Assembly (NCBI RefSeq): GCF_026213295.1
Contig: NC_079418.1
Location: 6,353,979-6,417,978 of the forward strand
Length of the DNA stretch: 64,000 nucleotides
From: Gadus chalcogrammus
Taxonomy: Eukaryota; Chordata; Actinopteri; Gadiformes; Gadidae
Reading direction: 5' to 3'
Positions 44,615 through 56,189 of the stretch are shown here, in pieces. Positions within the stretch are counted from its first letter, which is position 1. The number at the start of each line of letters is the position of its first letter. Under the pieces are notes generated by a model. The model did not search any database. It worked only from the letters and a program-made list of their open reading frames with translations, and had not been told where the DNA came from. The position numbers and the translations under genes are program-made.

Positions 44615-45664
44615 TAGGGCTGCACGATATGGGCAAAATATGATATCCCGATATTTTTTGGCTGAATGGCGATATACGATATATATCTCGATATCTTCTA
44701 TAGAGTGGGTTAGAGTTTTTTTTGTAAGTCAAAAGCCACATGTGAGATGTTGCAAGCACTTTTATTAAAACATAGGTCAGTATGACTGCAACATATGATT
44801 TTGTATCGTTATTTTCAACAGAATTGAATGAACATATTAAAAAAAAAGGGACTTTTTTCACCTTCTTCACAAAATAATCACCTATGCATAACAATATAAA
44901 GCTGTAGGTTACACACATTAGCTACCATTAAGAGCATTGGCTTCGTCGCATTGTCCTGCGTACTACGGTGAAGGTTTCAGTGCGCCGTAACTTTAATCCC
45001 CCGCCCCCTCCCTTCTCCGTTCCATTTGGGAGCATGTTTGGTTTCATTTTGCTTGTTTCGTATATTTTAATTAATTAAGAGCGTCACCAGAGGGCGCCCC
45101 CAACACATTTGCCGAGCGCCGGCCCTTGTTTCGGGGCAGAAGAAACTGTCGCGGCCGGTGATGCAGCAGCACAGCCACGGAGTTTTACGCATTCCTCATA
45201 CTGCACTTTGTACCGCTGCTGTAAATGGTGGAACAGATTTGTCGTGCTTCCACTTTTAGTCGCAACGGTTTTGCTACACTCTCTACAGATGACCTGCAGC
45301 TGCTGCTCATCTGTTTTTTTTAAACCCGAACTATTTCCACATTATGGAGCCGTTGTTTCTCCTCTTTGAAACAATTTCGTCTCCCGCCGCCGTCTCGTTT
45401 TCTTTACGGGTATCATCCATGCTTGTTGTGTTGTGAGGGGGCGGCGGGGGTGGGAATGAGGCGTCTTTGCACACGGCACGTTCGGAATGACAGAGTGGGA
45501 GGGGGAGGGGTCGCGCTCACAGTCTCCAAGGCAAGCGCTGTAGACGCTTGAGGGGGAAACTGACCATTTGAACGCATATCGATATAAACGATATTGTCAA
45601 ATCTTGTATCCCCTTGGAAATTATATCGATATATCGTACATAGCCGATATATCCTGCAGCCCTA
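44615..45664. mobile_element. hAT MITE, 1050 bp
   Basis: Ends TAGGGCTGCACGATAT and ATATCCTGCAGCCCTA with repeated CGATAT motifs. 8-bp target copy ACACACAC on both sides (44607-44614, 45665-45672); the flanks are (CA)n, so this match is weaker evidence than others. Confidence 0.85.
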
Positions 45665-45795
45665 ACACACACACACACACAATACTAGAGGAAAAACGGC
45701 ACGGAGGTTGCGGTTTATAGATACAATAAAATGATTGGGCTCAGAGGGTTTTTAACACTGGTGGTCATGTAGCGACACATTTTAGCAACTCACTT

Positions 45796-45827
<32 letters not shown>

Positions 45828-46177
45828 TCTCTCTCCGTCTGTCTCTCTCTTTCCTCGATCTGCCGCTTCACTCGCTACTGCTAGAATCAATGTAACTTTG
45901 CAACCGTGTAGGTTAGCCTACTGCCAAAAACTGCCACACTCGCTGTGTATTTTTCTTCTTTGATGTTGTTTATGTGACGATGTGCCGCGTGCTGCGCAAT
46001 TGACGTTACGCGCTGTACATTTTCTAAAAGGAGCTACGTAAAAAATAAAAAATAAAAAACTAGGAGAAGGATTTTTATTGCAGCGGCGGAGAAAATTCAG
46101 CAGCGGCGGCGCGCCGCTGCTGTGTGAACGTGGGGGAAACACTGGGACCTGTTGGGTCTAACACCACTTGAGACACT

Positions 46178-46420
46178 GTTTTGCTTACTTGAAGTGAAGG
46201 CCTAATGCTCTTTTTGTTTTTATTTGAAATGTAGGTCTGGTGTACCTGTTTTGCTTACTTGAAATGTAGGCCTAATGCACTTTGTGTTCATTTGAAGTGT
46301 AGGCCTAGTGTTCATGTTCTGCTTACTTCACATGTAGGCCTTATGCACTTTTTATGTTTGTTTGAATTGCAGGCCTAATGTACCTGTTTTGTTTACTTGA
46401 AATGTTAATATGCGTTACTT
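46178..46420. repeat. Degenerate tandem repeat with TGTAGGCCTAATG
   Basis: About three imperfect units of roughly 75 bp containing GTTTTGCTTACTTGAAATG and GTAGGCCTAATGCACTTT. Confidence 0.8.
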
Positions 46421-46613
46421 TGTCTTACTAGTTTTTCATGGTTTAAAGTAAGCTATTTGGAAATTGAAAATAAATACATCTGAAATTATAAGGTAATATG
46501 CCGTGTTGATTGTATTTGACAAAAGAAGGCTATTAGGACGTGGTAGGTTCGGACCTTTCTTGGAAGGAATTTTTAGTAACTGGACCTTGTTCAATTTTAA
46601 TTGAAGACCCCTG

Positions 46614-46691
46614 GTCTATACTTTCAACATAAAGTCTACATATTTATAATTCGAAATTCGTCCCAGCCTTTATACCACAGATACTCTAGGG
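46614..46691. other. Inverted 78-bp segment between two hAT copies
   Basis: Its reverse complement (CCCTAGAGTATCTGTGGTAT...) continues the sequence found uninterrupted at 50586-50640 (3 mismatches in about 55). It is therefore inverted relative to the surrounding repeat. Confidence 0.85.
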
Positions 46692-46739
46692 CAGGGGTCT
46701 TCAATGCTCGAGCACTCAGCTCGGATATTTTCCACGCTC

Positions 46740-46955
46740 TTACTTCTGGGGATACTTATCCTCGAAGGATCTGTGTTTGGATTCGTAATGCCGCTTAATA
46801 TTCACGCTTTTTATCAGCGCCACGGTTTCAACACATAAAAGACACAACAAAGGTTTTGTACTGCCTTGCGGGAGAATGAACATGTATTGGTCAGTCCATT
46901 CATCTTTAAAATGTCTGTTTTCGGGGTCAAATTTCCTTATTTTCGAGCAAGCCAT
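46740..46955 (-). pseudogene. hAT family B transposase N-terminus (BED-like finger)
   Basis: An open frame of about 72 codons from MACSKIRKFDPENRHFKDEW through LLCLLCVETVALIKSVNIKR and HYESKHRSF: a C-x2-C...H-x4-H zinc-finger pattern. The copy is cut off afterwards by the internal deletion. Confidence 0.7.
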
Positions 46956-47006
46956 TTTCTCATTCCAAATTTGATTAGCTATTATTTGAGTGACGCTATA
47001 ACGCAC

Positions 47007-50000
47007 TAGGGGTGTGCCAAAATATCGATACTACGACATATCGCGATATTTCGTCTTGCGGGACGTTATCGATATGCTGACGCCAAATATCGATATTTAA
47101 ACAATAAACATACAGCCGTTCTAAACAGATTCTCTCACAAAAATCCGCTACAGATTTAATATACAGAGTCACTACTTCAAGACCCCACATGAGGCGCTCA
47201 TGAATTAGAGTGAAAGCCGCAGTCAGTGAAAAACAAAGAAGAAGAGGGAGACGCATACGGAGGAATGGCGCAAAGCGGGGGATTCGAAAACGGGAACAGA
47301 CCAAAGCCGGTGAAAGATGCACCGTCGACTTTCAAATCAAAAGTCTGGGCCCACTTCGGCTTTTACCAGACTGACAGTGCAACGCTCGATAAAGAGTTCG
47401 CAATCTGCAAGAACTGCCTCGCTAAGGTCAAGTACACTGGCAACACAACGAACATGCACAGCCATCTTGTCCGTCATCATCCCGAGCTTGCCGCGGAGGA
47501 GAGGAATGCTTCTGTAAGCCAGCCTACAATCAACACTGCATTTAAAGCAAAGCTTCCTTCTGGGTCCCCCAGGGCTGCAAGTATTACAAAGTCCATTGCT
47601 TGCTTCATTTGTAAAGATCTCAGACCATACAGGGTAGTTGAAAATGAAGGTTTCCGCCGAATGTTAAATACACTGGAACCAAGATATGACATACCCTGTA
47701 GGAAATACTTCACTGAAAAAGCAATTCCCGCTTTGTATACAGAGACGAAAGCACATGTGGAAAACGCACTTCAGTCTGCTGAGAGAGTTGCACTTACATG
47801 CGACGCGTGGACGTCCAGGGCCACAGAATCATTTGTGACATTCACTGTTCATTTTCTTCTGGAGTGGGAACTGCGGTCCTATGTTCTCCAGACCCAGGCG
47901 ATGTCCGAGTCGCACACCGGTGCCAACATGGCAGAAGTCATACGGAAGGCTACGGAAGAGTGGAAGCTCACGGGGAAAGACCCGGCGGTTGTCACTGACA
48001 ACGCATCTAATATGACTGTTGCTGTTGAGCTAACTGGATACCAACACGTTCGGTGTTTTGCACACGTGCTTAACCTTGCTGCACAGCACGCACTGAAAGT
48101 GCCAGCTGTTGCTCGACTGACCGGGAGAGTCCGCAGGATTTCGACGTTTTTTCACAGAAGCACTACAGCCGCCGATGCACTGAAGAGAAACCAAAGGATG
48201 CTTGCACTGCCACATCACAAGCTGATCACAGACGTTGCTGTACGGTGGAACAGCGCTTATGAGATGCTGGCCAGGTTCCTTGAGCAGCAGCCTGCCGTCT
48301 GTGCTGCCCTCTTATCTCCTGAGGTAGGTTTATTTATTCTAATATAATGTAATATTTTTGCTGATAGCATAACGTTTGTGTATTGAGTCTGTGTGTGTAA
48401 GTGTTTTGTTTATGCATCATATGTAGATTAAATTAATAATGTGTTTGTGAAAAAATATAAATTGAAATATGCTCATAATTGTAATATTATCTCATGATTT
48501 CTTGTTCTATGTGGCTCTGTTCTTGCATTAAGGCATAGGCAAGTTGAATTCTGAGCAGGTTACAAATTACAACCGAATGTAGTGTAATAATATAATTATG
48601 AAAATTCAAAATATACATTTAATTGATGTTTTTAATGAAAGTTCCATTCTGTCTGCCTGTGTTCTTTCGTTAAGGTAAGAAAGAGCACTAGTGACATCTG
48701 CACCCTGACTGAGACCGACATCTCAAATGCCGAACAGGTTGTGCAAGCCCTCAAGCCAATGCTGGTGGCAACAAAAATCATGTGCGAGGAGAAGAGCCCA
48801 ACAATCTCCATAATTGCTCCGCTCCTTGCCCAGCTTTTGAGTGACACCACTGCCACCATTGAAGATTCCTCTCTCGTTAGAGAGATCAAGACCGCCATCC
48901 TCCGAGACCTGTCCAGGCGCTATGACTCTATGGAGGAGAAAAAGTTCCTGCGCATCTCGTCAGCCTTAGACCCCAGGTTTAAGTCTCTGCAGTTCCTATT
49001 GCCACAAGACGCCCAGGACACAAACACCAAATTAATGGAAATGGCTGCTGCTCTCAAGGTATTATTAAGATTAATTTGACATTAATAAGTCATTTTTTCT
49101 CAGTTTTTTCCCTTCTTTTCTGCCTTCAAGTACTGCTAAATGCCATATACACATTAACTAATTCATACATATATAAAAATCGATTTAACAAAATAAATTC
49201 ATCTCTATAAATTGAAGTTATTGTTGTTATTAAAAAGACATGCAGAATAATGTAAATTCATAGCAATAGTTTTGAGACTTTATATTACCTAAAAACATGT
49301 TTTTAACTAGAAATGTAAATGGTATCACTTTCCATTTTCTTACAGGAAGATGATGCAGACATGGATCGGTTCAAGTGAGCCCTGACGACAAGGAGGGAAG
49401 CCCTGACCCACAGACTCCAGAGACTAGCGCAGTGAGGGCACACACACCAAGGAAGAGGAAGTCTGCGCTCACTGATCTCCTTGGTCAGACATTCAAGATG
49501 ACCCACCAACGACTGTCGGCTTCTTCCTTGGCAGAAAGAGAGGTCAAGCAATACCTAGATGCTCCACCACTAGCACTGACTGATGACCCGTTGCACTGGT
49601 GGAAGTCTCATGCTCAAGCCTACCCACTCCTTGCCAAGCTGGCCCAAAGACATCTCTGTGTCCCAGGGACCAGTGTACCTGCGGAACGTGTCTTCTCTAC
49701 AGCAGGTGACATAATCAGCTCTCAAAGGAGCTGTCTCACCTCTGAGCATGCTGACCAGTTGCTCTTCCTGAAGAAGAACATGCTGTTTTGAAACGTTTGC
49801 ACATTACAGATTCAGTTGAATTTTATTTTTGCTCTGTGTTTGCTCTCTTTGTTCTTTGTGTTCATAAAACAATTTGATTCTACTTGTTCAGCAGCACTGT
49901 GTCCATTGTTTACAGAAAAGTTGATTACTAAGCAATGAAATGTTTTCTGCATTTATTTTGTTTTCTAATCTTCTGTTACTTTGCATAAAATGTTTTTGTA

Positions 50001-50168
50001 ATAAATTCTGAATTTCTTCAGCGACACAGATATCGTGATGTATCGTGGGTGAAATTTCTTGCAATATATTGATAATCGCAGAATCGCTGTATCGTGATAT
50101 TATCGTTATCGTGGGTAAAATATCGTGATAGTATCGTATCGTGGGGTACCTAGTGATACCCAGCCCTA
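47007..50168 (+). mobile_element. ZBED-like hAT transposon (family A), near intact, 3162 bp
   Basis: Ends TAGGGGTGTGCC and (complement of right) TAGGGCTGGGTATC, subterminal CGATAT repeats, perfect 8-bp target duplication TAACGCAC (46999-47006, 50169-50176). It carries an almost complete transposase gene in three exons. It is inserted in hAT family B copy 2. Confidence 0.95.
47226..49791 (+). CDS. ZBED1/4-like hAT transposase, three exons, one late frame break
   Basis: Exon 1 runs 47226-48323, exon 2 48675-49058 and exon 3 from about 49346 to 49791; splice sites are GT-AG and in phase for 1-2-3. Exon 1 carries a BED-type zinc finger (KVWAHFGFY...CKNCLAKVKY...NMHSHLVRHHPE), then LTCDAWTSRATESFVTFTVH, VVTDNASNM and CFAHVLNLAAQHAL, the catalytic-core layout of hAT enzymes. 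Exon 2 has SALDPRFKSLQFL. Exon 3 ends with the dimerisation block HWWKSHAQAYPLLAKLAQRH, VPGTSVPAERVFSTAGDI and LLFLKKN. The start could also be MAQSGG at 47265. After DADMDRFK a stop appears near 49376 unless one base is gained or lost, so this copy may be just disabled. It cuts and pastes its own DNA; there is no sign of domestication. Confidence 0.88.
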
Positions 50169-50470
50169 TAACGCACATGCCGTGACAGATGGAGGGAGGG
50201 GAGGATTCGCTGAGTGCATGATCTTCGCTCTGTGAAGATCATTGCTTTGTGCTGTTTTTACGCTGTACAACAGACTATTCTACTTTTCAATTTGTATTTC
50301 AGCGAGAAATGATTTTACTAACATAATCATGCTTTGTATAGTGAAATCATAAAAAAAAAAGAAAACTTTTTTTTTAATTATTATTTTTAATTGGTCATGG
50401 GTCCGGATAGGAACGTCACTTGGTCCGGACCCGGACCGCGGTCCGCCGTTTGGAGATGCCTGGTATAGAC

Positions 50471-50645
50471 CGTCGCGATTTCCATTGAAACGAATGGCGC
50501 GGTGATTATTCTATTATTCTTCAAAACGAGAGCTGGTAATTTGTGGAAAATGAATTAAACTGTAATCAGACAACGCGGTTATATACTATAGACCCTAGAG
50601 TGTCTGTGGTATAAAGGCTGGGAAGAATTTTGAATTATAAATATG
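50471..50645. repeat. Flank repeat Y, uninterrupted copy
   Basis: ATTAAACTGTAATCAGACAA and following bases repeat 42713-42751, then continue into sequence whose inverted form is 46614-46691. It serves as an empty-site reference for the hAT family B insertions. Confidence 0.85.
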
Positions 50646-50908
50646 TACAATCCATAACGTTAGCTCTCTGGCTCATAGCTCAGCGGACTGGAATACCTCC
50701 CGTTGTCCAGTCGTAGCTACGGTCCGTCCTATTTATATGACAAACTTTATATTTGGATAGTAAAACACATGGAAATATAAAATGAATGATCTTAATTTAT
50801 TTTCCTTGGCAAGTGACCATGGATAATGCCCTTTGAGGTGTCAAAAAACATGTTTGATCGATCGTAATTAAAGGGGACTAATTTTTGAGGGAGATGAACT
50901 CAAACAGA

Positions 50909-51415
50909 AGCTGTGTTCGAAATCGTTCCCTATACACTCGTTCCCTATTCCCTATATAGTGTACATGATATAGTGCACTATATAGGGAATAGGGAACGAG
51001 AATTCGGACACTACGCCCAACATTTCTAAACGTCATTTGCGTCAGTAAATGCACCTGGTATTTGTGTGACGTGATGCGCCGACATCATCTAAACAAACCG
51101 GGCTGGAGGTTGTATTGATGTTGAATGTTACATTTCCTTGTTCAAGTTTTTTTAAATTAATTTTGAATGTTAAATCCCAAATAAATTGTTGACATTTCTA
51201 AACACAAGCCGGAGACTCCATCATTAAATGTATTCGTTTTCGCAGTTATTCAGATTCTTCTTCTCCCCTGGAAAAATACAACCGCATTGCATTGTGGTAT
51301 ACGGGAGTAACATGTAGGGAACATCGTATGTACCCTATTTTAAGTCCACTATATAGTGCCCTATATAGTGGACCACTGAGAATTCGAACACCCAACAAAA
51401 TGATCTAACACAGCT
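50909..51415. mobile_element. MITE with AGCTGTGTTCGAAATCG ends, 507 bp
   Basis: Same family as 7818-9478 without the inner insertion. Contains CTATATAGTGCACTATATAG-like palindromes near both ends. Target duplication not resolved. Confidence 0.8.
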
Positions 51416-51419
51416 AGAA

Positions 51420-52240
51420 TATACACAACAAAAGATAAGAAAGTAGGAAGGGGAGGGAAGGGAAGAAGGTTATGGGGTGAAAGCAGTATTAAAGAGGTGG
51501 ATTTATTTATTATATGTATAACTATTATTTATTATATTATTATAACAGTTTCGGTTTTTGTTTGCATTGCACGCAGACTAACAGGGTGCGTGTAATACAA
51601 ACTGCTGTTAGCCACTATGCATACTCAGTGCACAAATACGCGTATTACGCACGGACACAATATTCACAAGCGACACTTTGGTGTCAAATTGCGTGCATAA
51701 ACTTACCATTCCATGGTTCCTAGGTCGACTTTGCAAGTTGGCGACACAACTATGGGGCAAAGCCTTGGGAGGAAACGTCAAACCAGCCCAGATCGCAAGC
51801 ATTCAGTCATGTGATCCTCGACAAACTTTTGATTGGATGAGGCAATCATCTGGGAGATCCACATAGGTGGAACGGGTTCGACTGCCAGGGACGAAAGTGG
51901 CCACCTGCACCACAGCGCAGGCTGAGAGAGGATCCTGTGTTTAAGCTTTATAGTGGTCTACCGCAACGCCGTTTCCTGTTCTGACCTTCCCATGAGTGTG
52001 TCTGCGGCACCGGATACAACGTCTTTCCAAGAGGGAGAAAGATATGAACATACCAAGAACATCAACTGCAAAGAACATGTACAGTTAATATGGATTTTTG
52101 TCAATACATTTGAAAAAGAGATATCCGAAACGGATATACCACCATCGGTAGTTCCGTGTTAATGGAAGTCCCGCCCTCTCTCTGGCCAATGAGGCAATTT
52201 TGAGCATCCCGTTCCAGGCCTTATGTAAACTGATCAACTG
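51420..52240. other. No gene recognised
   Basis: AT-rich then mixed sequence with short frames only. No terminal repeats found. Confidence 0.4.
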
Positions 52241-52495
52241 GGTTTGACATACAAAGAGACACACGCTCACACACGCACGCACGCACGCAAACACACGCAC
52301 GCACACACACACACGCACATATATACACAAACTTCCTCTCTCTCTTCCTCTCTCTTTTACACACACACACGAAGAGACAAACACACACAGGTCGATGCCC
52401 TGACGTGCATCGATCCCAGAGCAACTCGTTTGGCGGGAGGCGGGACCAATCACCGCCTACCGACACGGACTCCCTCGCGCGCTTGGAATCGATAT

Positions 52496-52586
52496 TCCCC
52501 ACCCCCCCCCCCCCCCCCCCCCATTGCGGCGCTCTATAAAAACACGCTACACGTGCGCGGTCCCGTGAGACGTTTGATAAACCAAG

Positions 52587-52658
<72 letters not shown>
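52496..52658. repeat. Poly-C and (GT)n microsatellites
   Basis: C tract at 52496-52522 and about 34 GT units at 52590-52658. A TATAAAA-like sequence at 52534 between them is isolated. Confidence 0.95.
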
Positions 52659-52659
<1 letters not shown>

Positions 52660-52661
<2 letters not shown>

Positions 52662-53170
52662 CGGTACGAGAGAGAGAGAAAGAGAGAGCGGGAGGGACAG
52701 AGAGAGAGAGCGAGAGAGAGGCTTCAGAAAGGGTGCGCGCAGATAGTACAGTGCACCCTAGTTATGTTTATGCCAAAACCTATATAAATAATTAGGCTGT
52801 GGAAATTGCAATAAGTTAAGAACACAACTTCGCACGTTGAGCACACAGCCGTGTGACTCGTTTATTTTGTAAAAAAGAAAACCGGAAAACAAAGCGTGCT
52901 GAAGGTAAACAAATCCAGCATGGTCTGTGACGTCATGAGACGCACGTAATCCTTAGGGACCGCGATCCCTGAACCACCAAGAACGTAAATGACATGCAGT
53001 AAACAACAACACAATTGAAAGAACAACACATAACGAAATACTGTAGGTGAATTATGTTACGGTCACTACAAGGCTATAATTATATTATTTAGCGTGTAAT
53101 GAGACAATCTATAGCCAAATTGTCGAAGATGCCCGAGAATCTTCGGGGATATCAGCATGGGAAATCGGCG
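52660..53170. repeat. Dispersed repeat, inverted relative to 40590-40930
   Basis: Two blocks (GAGAGAGCG...CTTCAGAAAGGGTG... and TAGCCAAATTGTCGAAGATG...) match 40.6-40.9 kb in reverse orientation. About 0.3 kb of unrelated DNA lies between them here. Confidence 0.88.
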
Positions 53171-53184
53171 AATCAGACCCATGA

Positions 53185-53337
53185 AGGGGGGGGGGGGACA
53201 CGTTAGTTGAAGGGGGGGGGGGGGGGGCGACACGTTTGTTGAGGGGGGGGGAGACACGTTTGTAGGGGGGGGGCACGCTCGACAACGAGAGTTGGTTTTT
53301 ATTGAACGCTCGACAACGAGAGTTGGTTTTTATTGAA
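53185..53337. repeat. G-tract repeats and a 31-bp tandem duplication
   Basis: Three units of (G)n-(A)GACACGTT(T/A)GTTGA, then CGCTCGACAACGAGAGTTGG twice with period 31 (53276, 53307). Confidence 0.93.
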
Positions 53338-53586
53338 CGAGACTTCGGCCCTTTCCCATTCCTTTGCTCTAAAGAAAATCTCAGCCCTAGCCCTCGCTGT
53401 TGCGCGTGCACGCACCGTGGAGCAATGTCCCAATACCTCTTTAATGTAGCTTTAAGGGGTAAGGGGGAGGGCTAACATCCCCTCAAAATTGAGATTTTCG
53501 ATGGGCACCCTCAAAGCGCTTCAGTTCTGACTTGCTCCCACAATACCTTGCGAGAAAACGGAAAATCAAGAAATATCCTAGACAAG

Positions 53587-54687
53587 ATGGAGGACGAAAA
53601 GATGCGACAGGATTGGAAAAACACAAATGTAAGTATTTTCTCTGTAATTAACTAGTAATTATTTTATTAATTATACTCTGCAGCCCGGCCGCAGGCTTTG
53701 AAGCCCGGCAGCGGACTCTCGGAAGTCCCCGGCCGACTTTCGCGGAAGATCGCGGAAGTCCCCGGCCGACTTTCTTAGGCCGCCCAACCCCGGTTCTCGG
53801 CCAGGATGCATGCCCGATCAAGGGCTCTGCAGCCCGGCCGTCGACCGGGCTGCAGACCGGGCTGCAGACCGGGATGCATACGACCGGGCTGGATATCATG
53901 TCGTATGATATCCAGATCTTCCATGTTCTAGTGACTCCAGGTTAAAAATAAACTTTACTATACTAATATATTAGATTAGATTAGATTAGATTAGATTAGA
54001 TTAGATTAGGCTTTATTGATCCTTTTGGGATGACTCCCTCAAGGAAATTGATTGTCCAGTAGCTTACAGAAAGAAACACAACACAATATTAAATTATATA
54101 CAATATAAGATAAACAATACACTCTTAAGATAACAATAAAAAGTAAAATAAAAAGTAAACAGTAAACAATAAATATAATATAAGATAAGATAAACAATAA
54201 ACTCTCAACTAACTAACTAAAAAAAGTAAACAAAAAACAGTAAACAATAAACTCTTAGCTAATATAGAAAGTAATATTAGTAACATTATTAGTTATTAAT
54301 TATTAATATTATATAAGTAATATTATATATACTAATATATATATTATATTAGAAATATTACATGGTTAATCAATGTATTTTTTGGCAGTACTATATTGTG
54401 TACATAGCTATTACATATTGTACGTAACATATGGCCATATCACCCAGTTCTGGCATATAATTCCTAATTCCTTCTTATTCGTTTTCTCTCAGGACATCGT
54501 TGAGTCCACTGCCACCAGCCCCCCCACCTCTCCCTCATGCTCCTCCACCCCAGGCACCTCTTCCACCACCCCAGACACCCCTTCCAAGAGAAGAGTGCCA
54601 AGGAGCAGGCGAGGCATGAGGAGAGCGAGGCAAAGTTGGCGGAATGGTGGAGAAGATGTGATTCTCCACCATTCTCTCAAAAGATGA
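53587..54687 (+). CDS. Candidate two-exon small gene, unknown
   Basis: Exon 1 (53587-53628) reads MEDEKMRQDWKNTN and ends at a strong GTAAGT donor. Exon 2 (54493-54687) follows a TTTTCTCTCAG acceptor in phase 0. It reads DIVESTATSPPTSPSCSSTP and then an Arg-rich RRVPRSRRGMRRARQSWRN before TGA; AATAAA follows at about 54766. The product would be 78 residues, Ser/Thr/Pro-rich and then basic. I do not recognise it. It may be a deletion remnant of a transposon accessory protein. The intron contains repeats. Confidence 0.3.
53680..53895. repeat. GCAGCCCGGCCG / GACCGGGCTGCA repeats
   Basis: Short direct and inverted copies of GACCGGGCTGCA and GGAAGTCCCCGGCCGACTTT. GATATCATGTCGTATGATATC is a local palindrome at the end. 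Confidence 0.85.
53962..54370 (-). mobile_element. Rex1-like LINE 3' remnant with (TAATC)n tail
   Basis: (ATTAG)n at 53962-54008 borders CTTTATTGATCCTTTTGGGA and CTCCCTCAAGGAAATTG. In reverse this resembles the 3' UTR end of fish Rex1/CR1 LINEs with a pentanucleotide tail. No coding part remains; the rest is AT-rich. Confidence 0.55.
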
Positions 54688-54814
54688 GAGAGGGTGTGTG
54701 TGTGTGTATTTTTAGGTGTGCGTTTGTGTGTATTTTTAGATGTGTGGTTCAGTGTTTCTTATTTAAATAAAGTGTTTCTTCTAAAGTGTTCTTGTTCTTA
54801 ACCGATTATTATCT

Positions 54815-55380
54815 AAGGGTGCATTCACACTAGGCCTTCTGGCCGTGGCCGTGGCTGTTTTAGCACCTAACCGTGCTCAAATCTGCCAGTGTGAGTGTGG
54901 CCAGTCTCGCCAGGCCGTGCCAATTACAAAATATAAATACCATTTCAGGTTAAACATCTTTACAATGGGTCTTGCTCGTTGCCCGAGACAATGGCAGCCA
55001 GTCTGTCTCTTGTAACATTACCAGGGGTCTGGTTATCTGCTAGGGGGCACAGGGAGGCCATGATGACGTCACAGGGTAGGGTTGTCCCATTTGGTAGGGG
55101 ATCGGTTAGGGTAGCAATGAGGGTTAGGGTTGAGATGTAGGGTTGAGACAGTGAGCAAAGAAACGGGATTGGGCCTTCAACACGGAACAGCTGCACGAAA
55201 CGATGGTCACGTCACTCTCGGTGACGGTGTCGACAATAATGAACACACGAACAATGTTAATAGAACAACACACAACCACATAAAATCCCGAACCCATTAA
55301 CCCCACTTAATCCAACAACAAGTTAACAAAAGCCCCATTTGTCAACTGAGAACCCCAATTCCCAGAATCCCCCGCAGCTC
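54815..55380. other. Unassigned repeat-like DNA
   Basis: A GGGTGCATTCACACTAGGCC start resembles MITE ends, and CTAGGGTTAGGGTTGAG-like runs occur at 55075-55145. No gene found. Confidence 0.4.
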
Positions 55381-55417
55381 CGGAACACGGCGTAGCTTAT
55401 ATTAAACTTTATTATCT

Positions 55418-55830
55418 GAATGGGAAATGCAATATTTTAGGACAGATACACTATTAAACGCGTTTCTAATGACATTTCTAGCGAGAAATTTACATTTTCC
55501 TTACATAATCTTCAGTCAGTGAATGTGTATGATCTTTATTAATCTTTATTATCTGAATGGGAAATGCAATATTTTAGGACAGATACACCATTAAACGCGT
55601 TTCTAAGGACTTTTCTAGCGAGAAATGTACATTTTCCTTACATAATCTTCAGTCAGTGAATGTGTATGATCTTTATTAATCTTTATTATCTGAATGGGAA
55701 ATGCACTATTTTAGGACCGATTCACCGTTAAACGTGTTTCTAATAACATTTCTAGCGAGAAATATACTTTTTACTTGCATAATCTTCAGTCAGTGATTGT
55801 GTCTGATCTTTAGTTTTATAGTTATTAGGA
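55418..55830. repeat. 137-bp tandem repeat, three units, in the palindrome arm
   Basis: GAATGGGAAATGCA recurs at 55418, 55555 and 55692. Each unit contains TTTCTAGCGAGAAAT and CATAATCTTCAGTCAGTGA. The mirrored array is at 63610-64000. Confidence 0.95.
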
Positions 55831-56154
55831 TTTGATCGGCTCGCTCGCATGTTTCAACGACGTCAGGTTGCTTTCGCTAAACTAGCAGCTCACGTGCTTC
55901 CTGCGTTTGTGTTATTAAACTGTTACTTTATGTAACTTTTAATGATATCATCTTGTTAGAAACACGTATATCTGAGAGCCAACCCAGTCGCCAAAAGCAT
56001 ACGTTGACAGTGTACTTTTCGTGAACACTGGATTACGTCGCATTTCAACATAAAATAGCGTGTTATACACACACACACACGCACGCACACGCAGACACAC
56101 ACACACAAGCACACACAAGCACACACACGCACGCACAGACACACAGACACAGAA

Positions 56155-56189
<35 letters not shown>

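Larger units (their letters stand above)
42752..46613 (+). mobile_element. hAT family B, copy 1 (plus orientation)
   Basis: Left end CAGGCATCTCCAAACGGCGG and right end TTGAAGACCCCTG (complement CAGGGGTCTTCAA), the Charlie-like hAT pattern. It contains transposase remnants (43097-43700), the nested MITE 44615-45664 and CT tracts. Flanks are CTATAGAC on the left and GTCTATAC on the right, not a direct duplication. Confidence 0.75.
46692..50462 (-). mobile_element. hAT family B, copy 2 (minus), split by hAT family A
   Basis: Ends CAGGGGTCTTCAATG at the left and GGAGATGCCTG at the right. Without the 47007-50168 insertion it is a 0.6-kb deletion derivative of copy 1. It keeps the MACSKIRKFDPENRHFKDEW start (46955 downwards). 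The flank GTATAGAC follows its right end. Confidence 0.78.

Noticed and set aside
45109..45369. 86-codon frame with Cys residues inside the 44615-45664 MITE
   Set aside because: No recognisable zinc-finger spacing; it lies in a non-autonomous hAT MITE. At best a faint transposase remnant.
52530..52560. TATAAAA near 52534 as a promoter
   Set aside because: Isolated motif between poly-C and (GT)n tracts with no gene downstream.
52221..52660. His/Thr- and Cys/Val-rich frames
   Set aside because: (CA)n, poly-C and (GT)n repeats.
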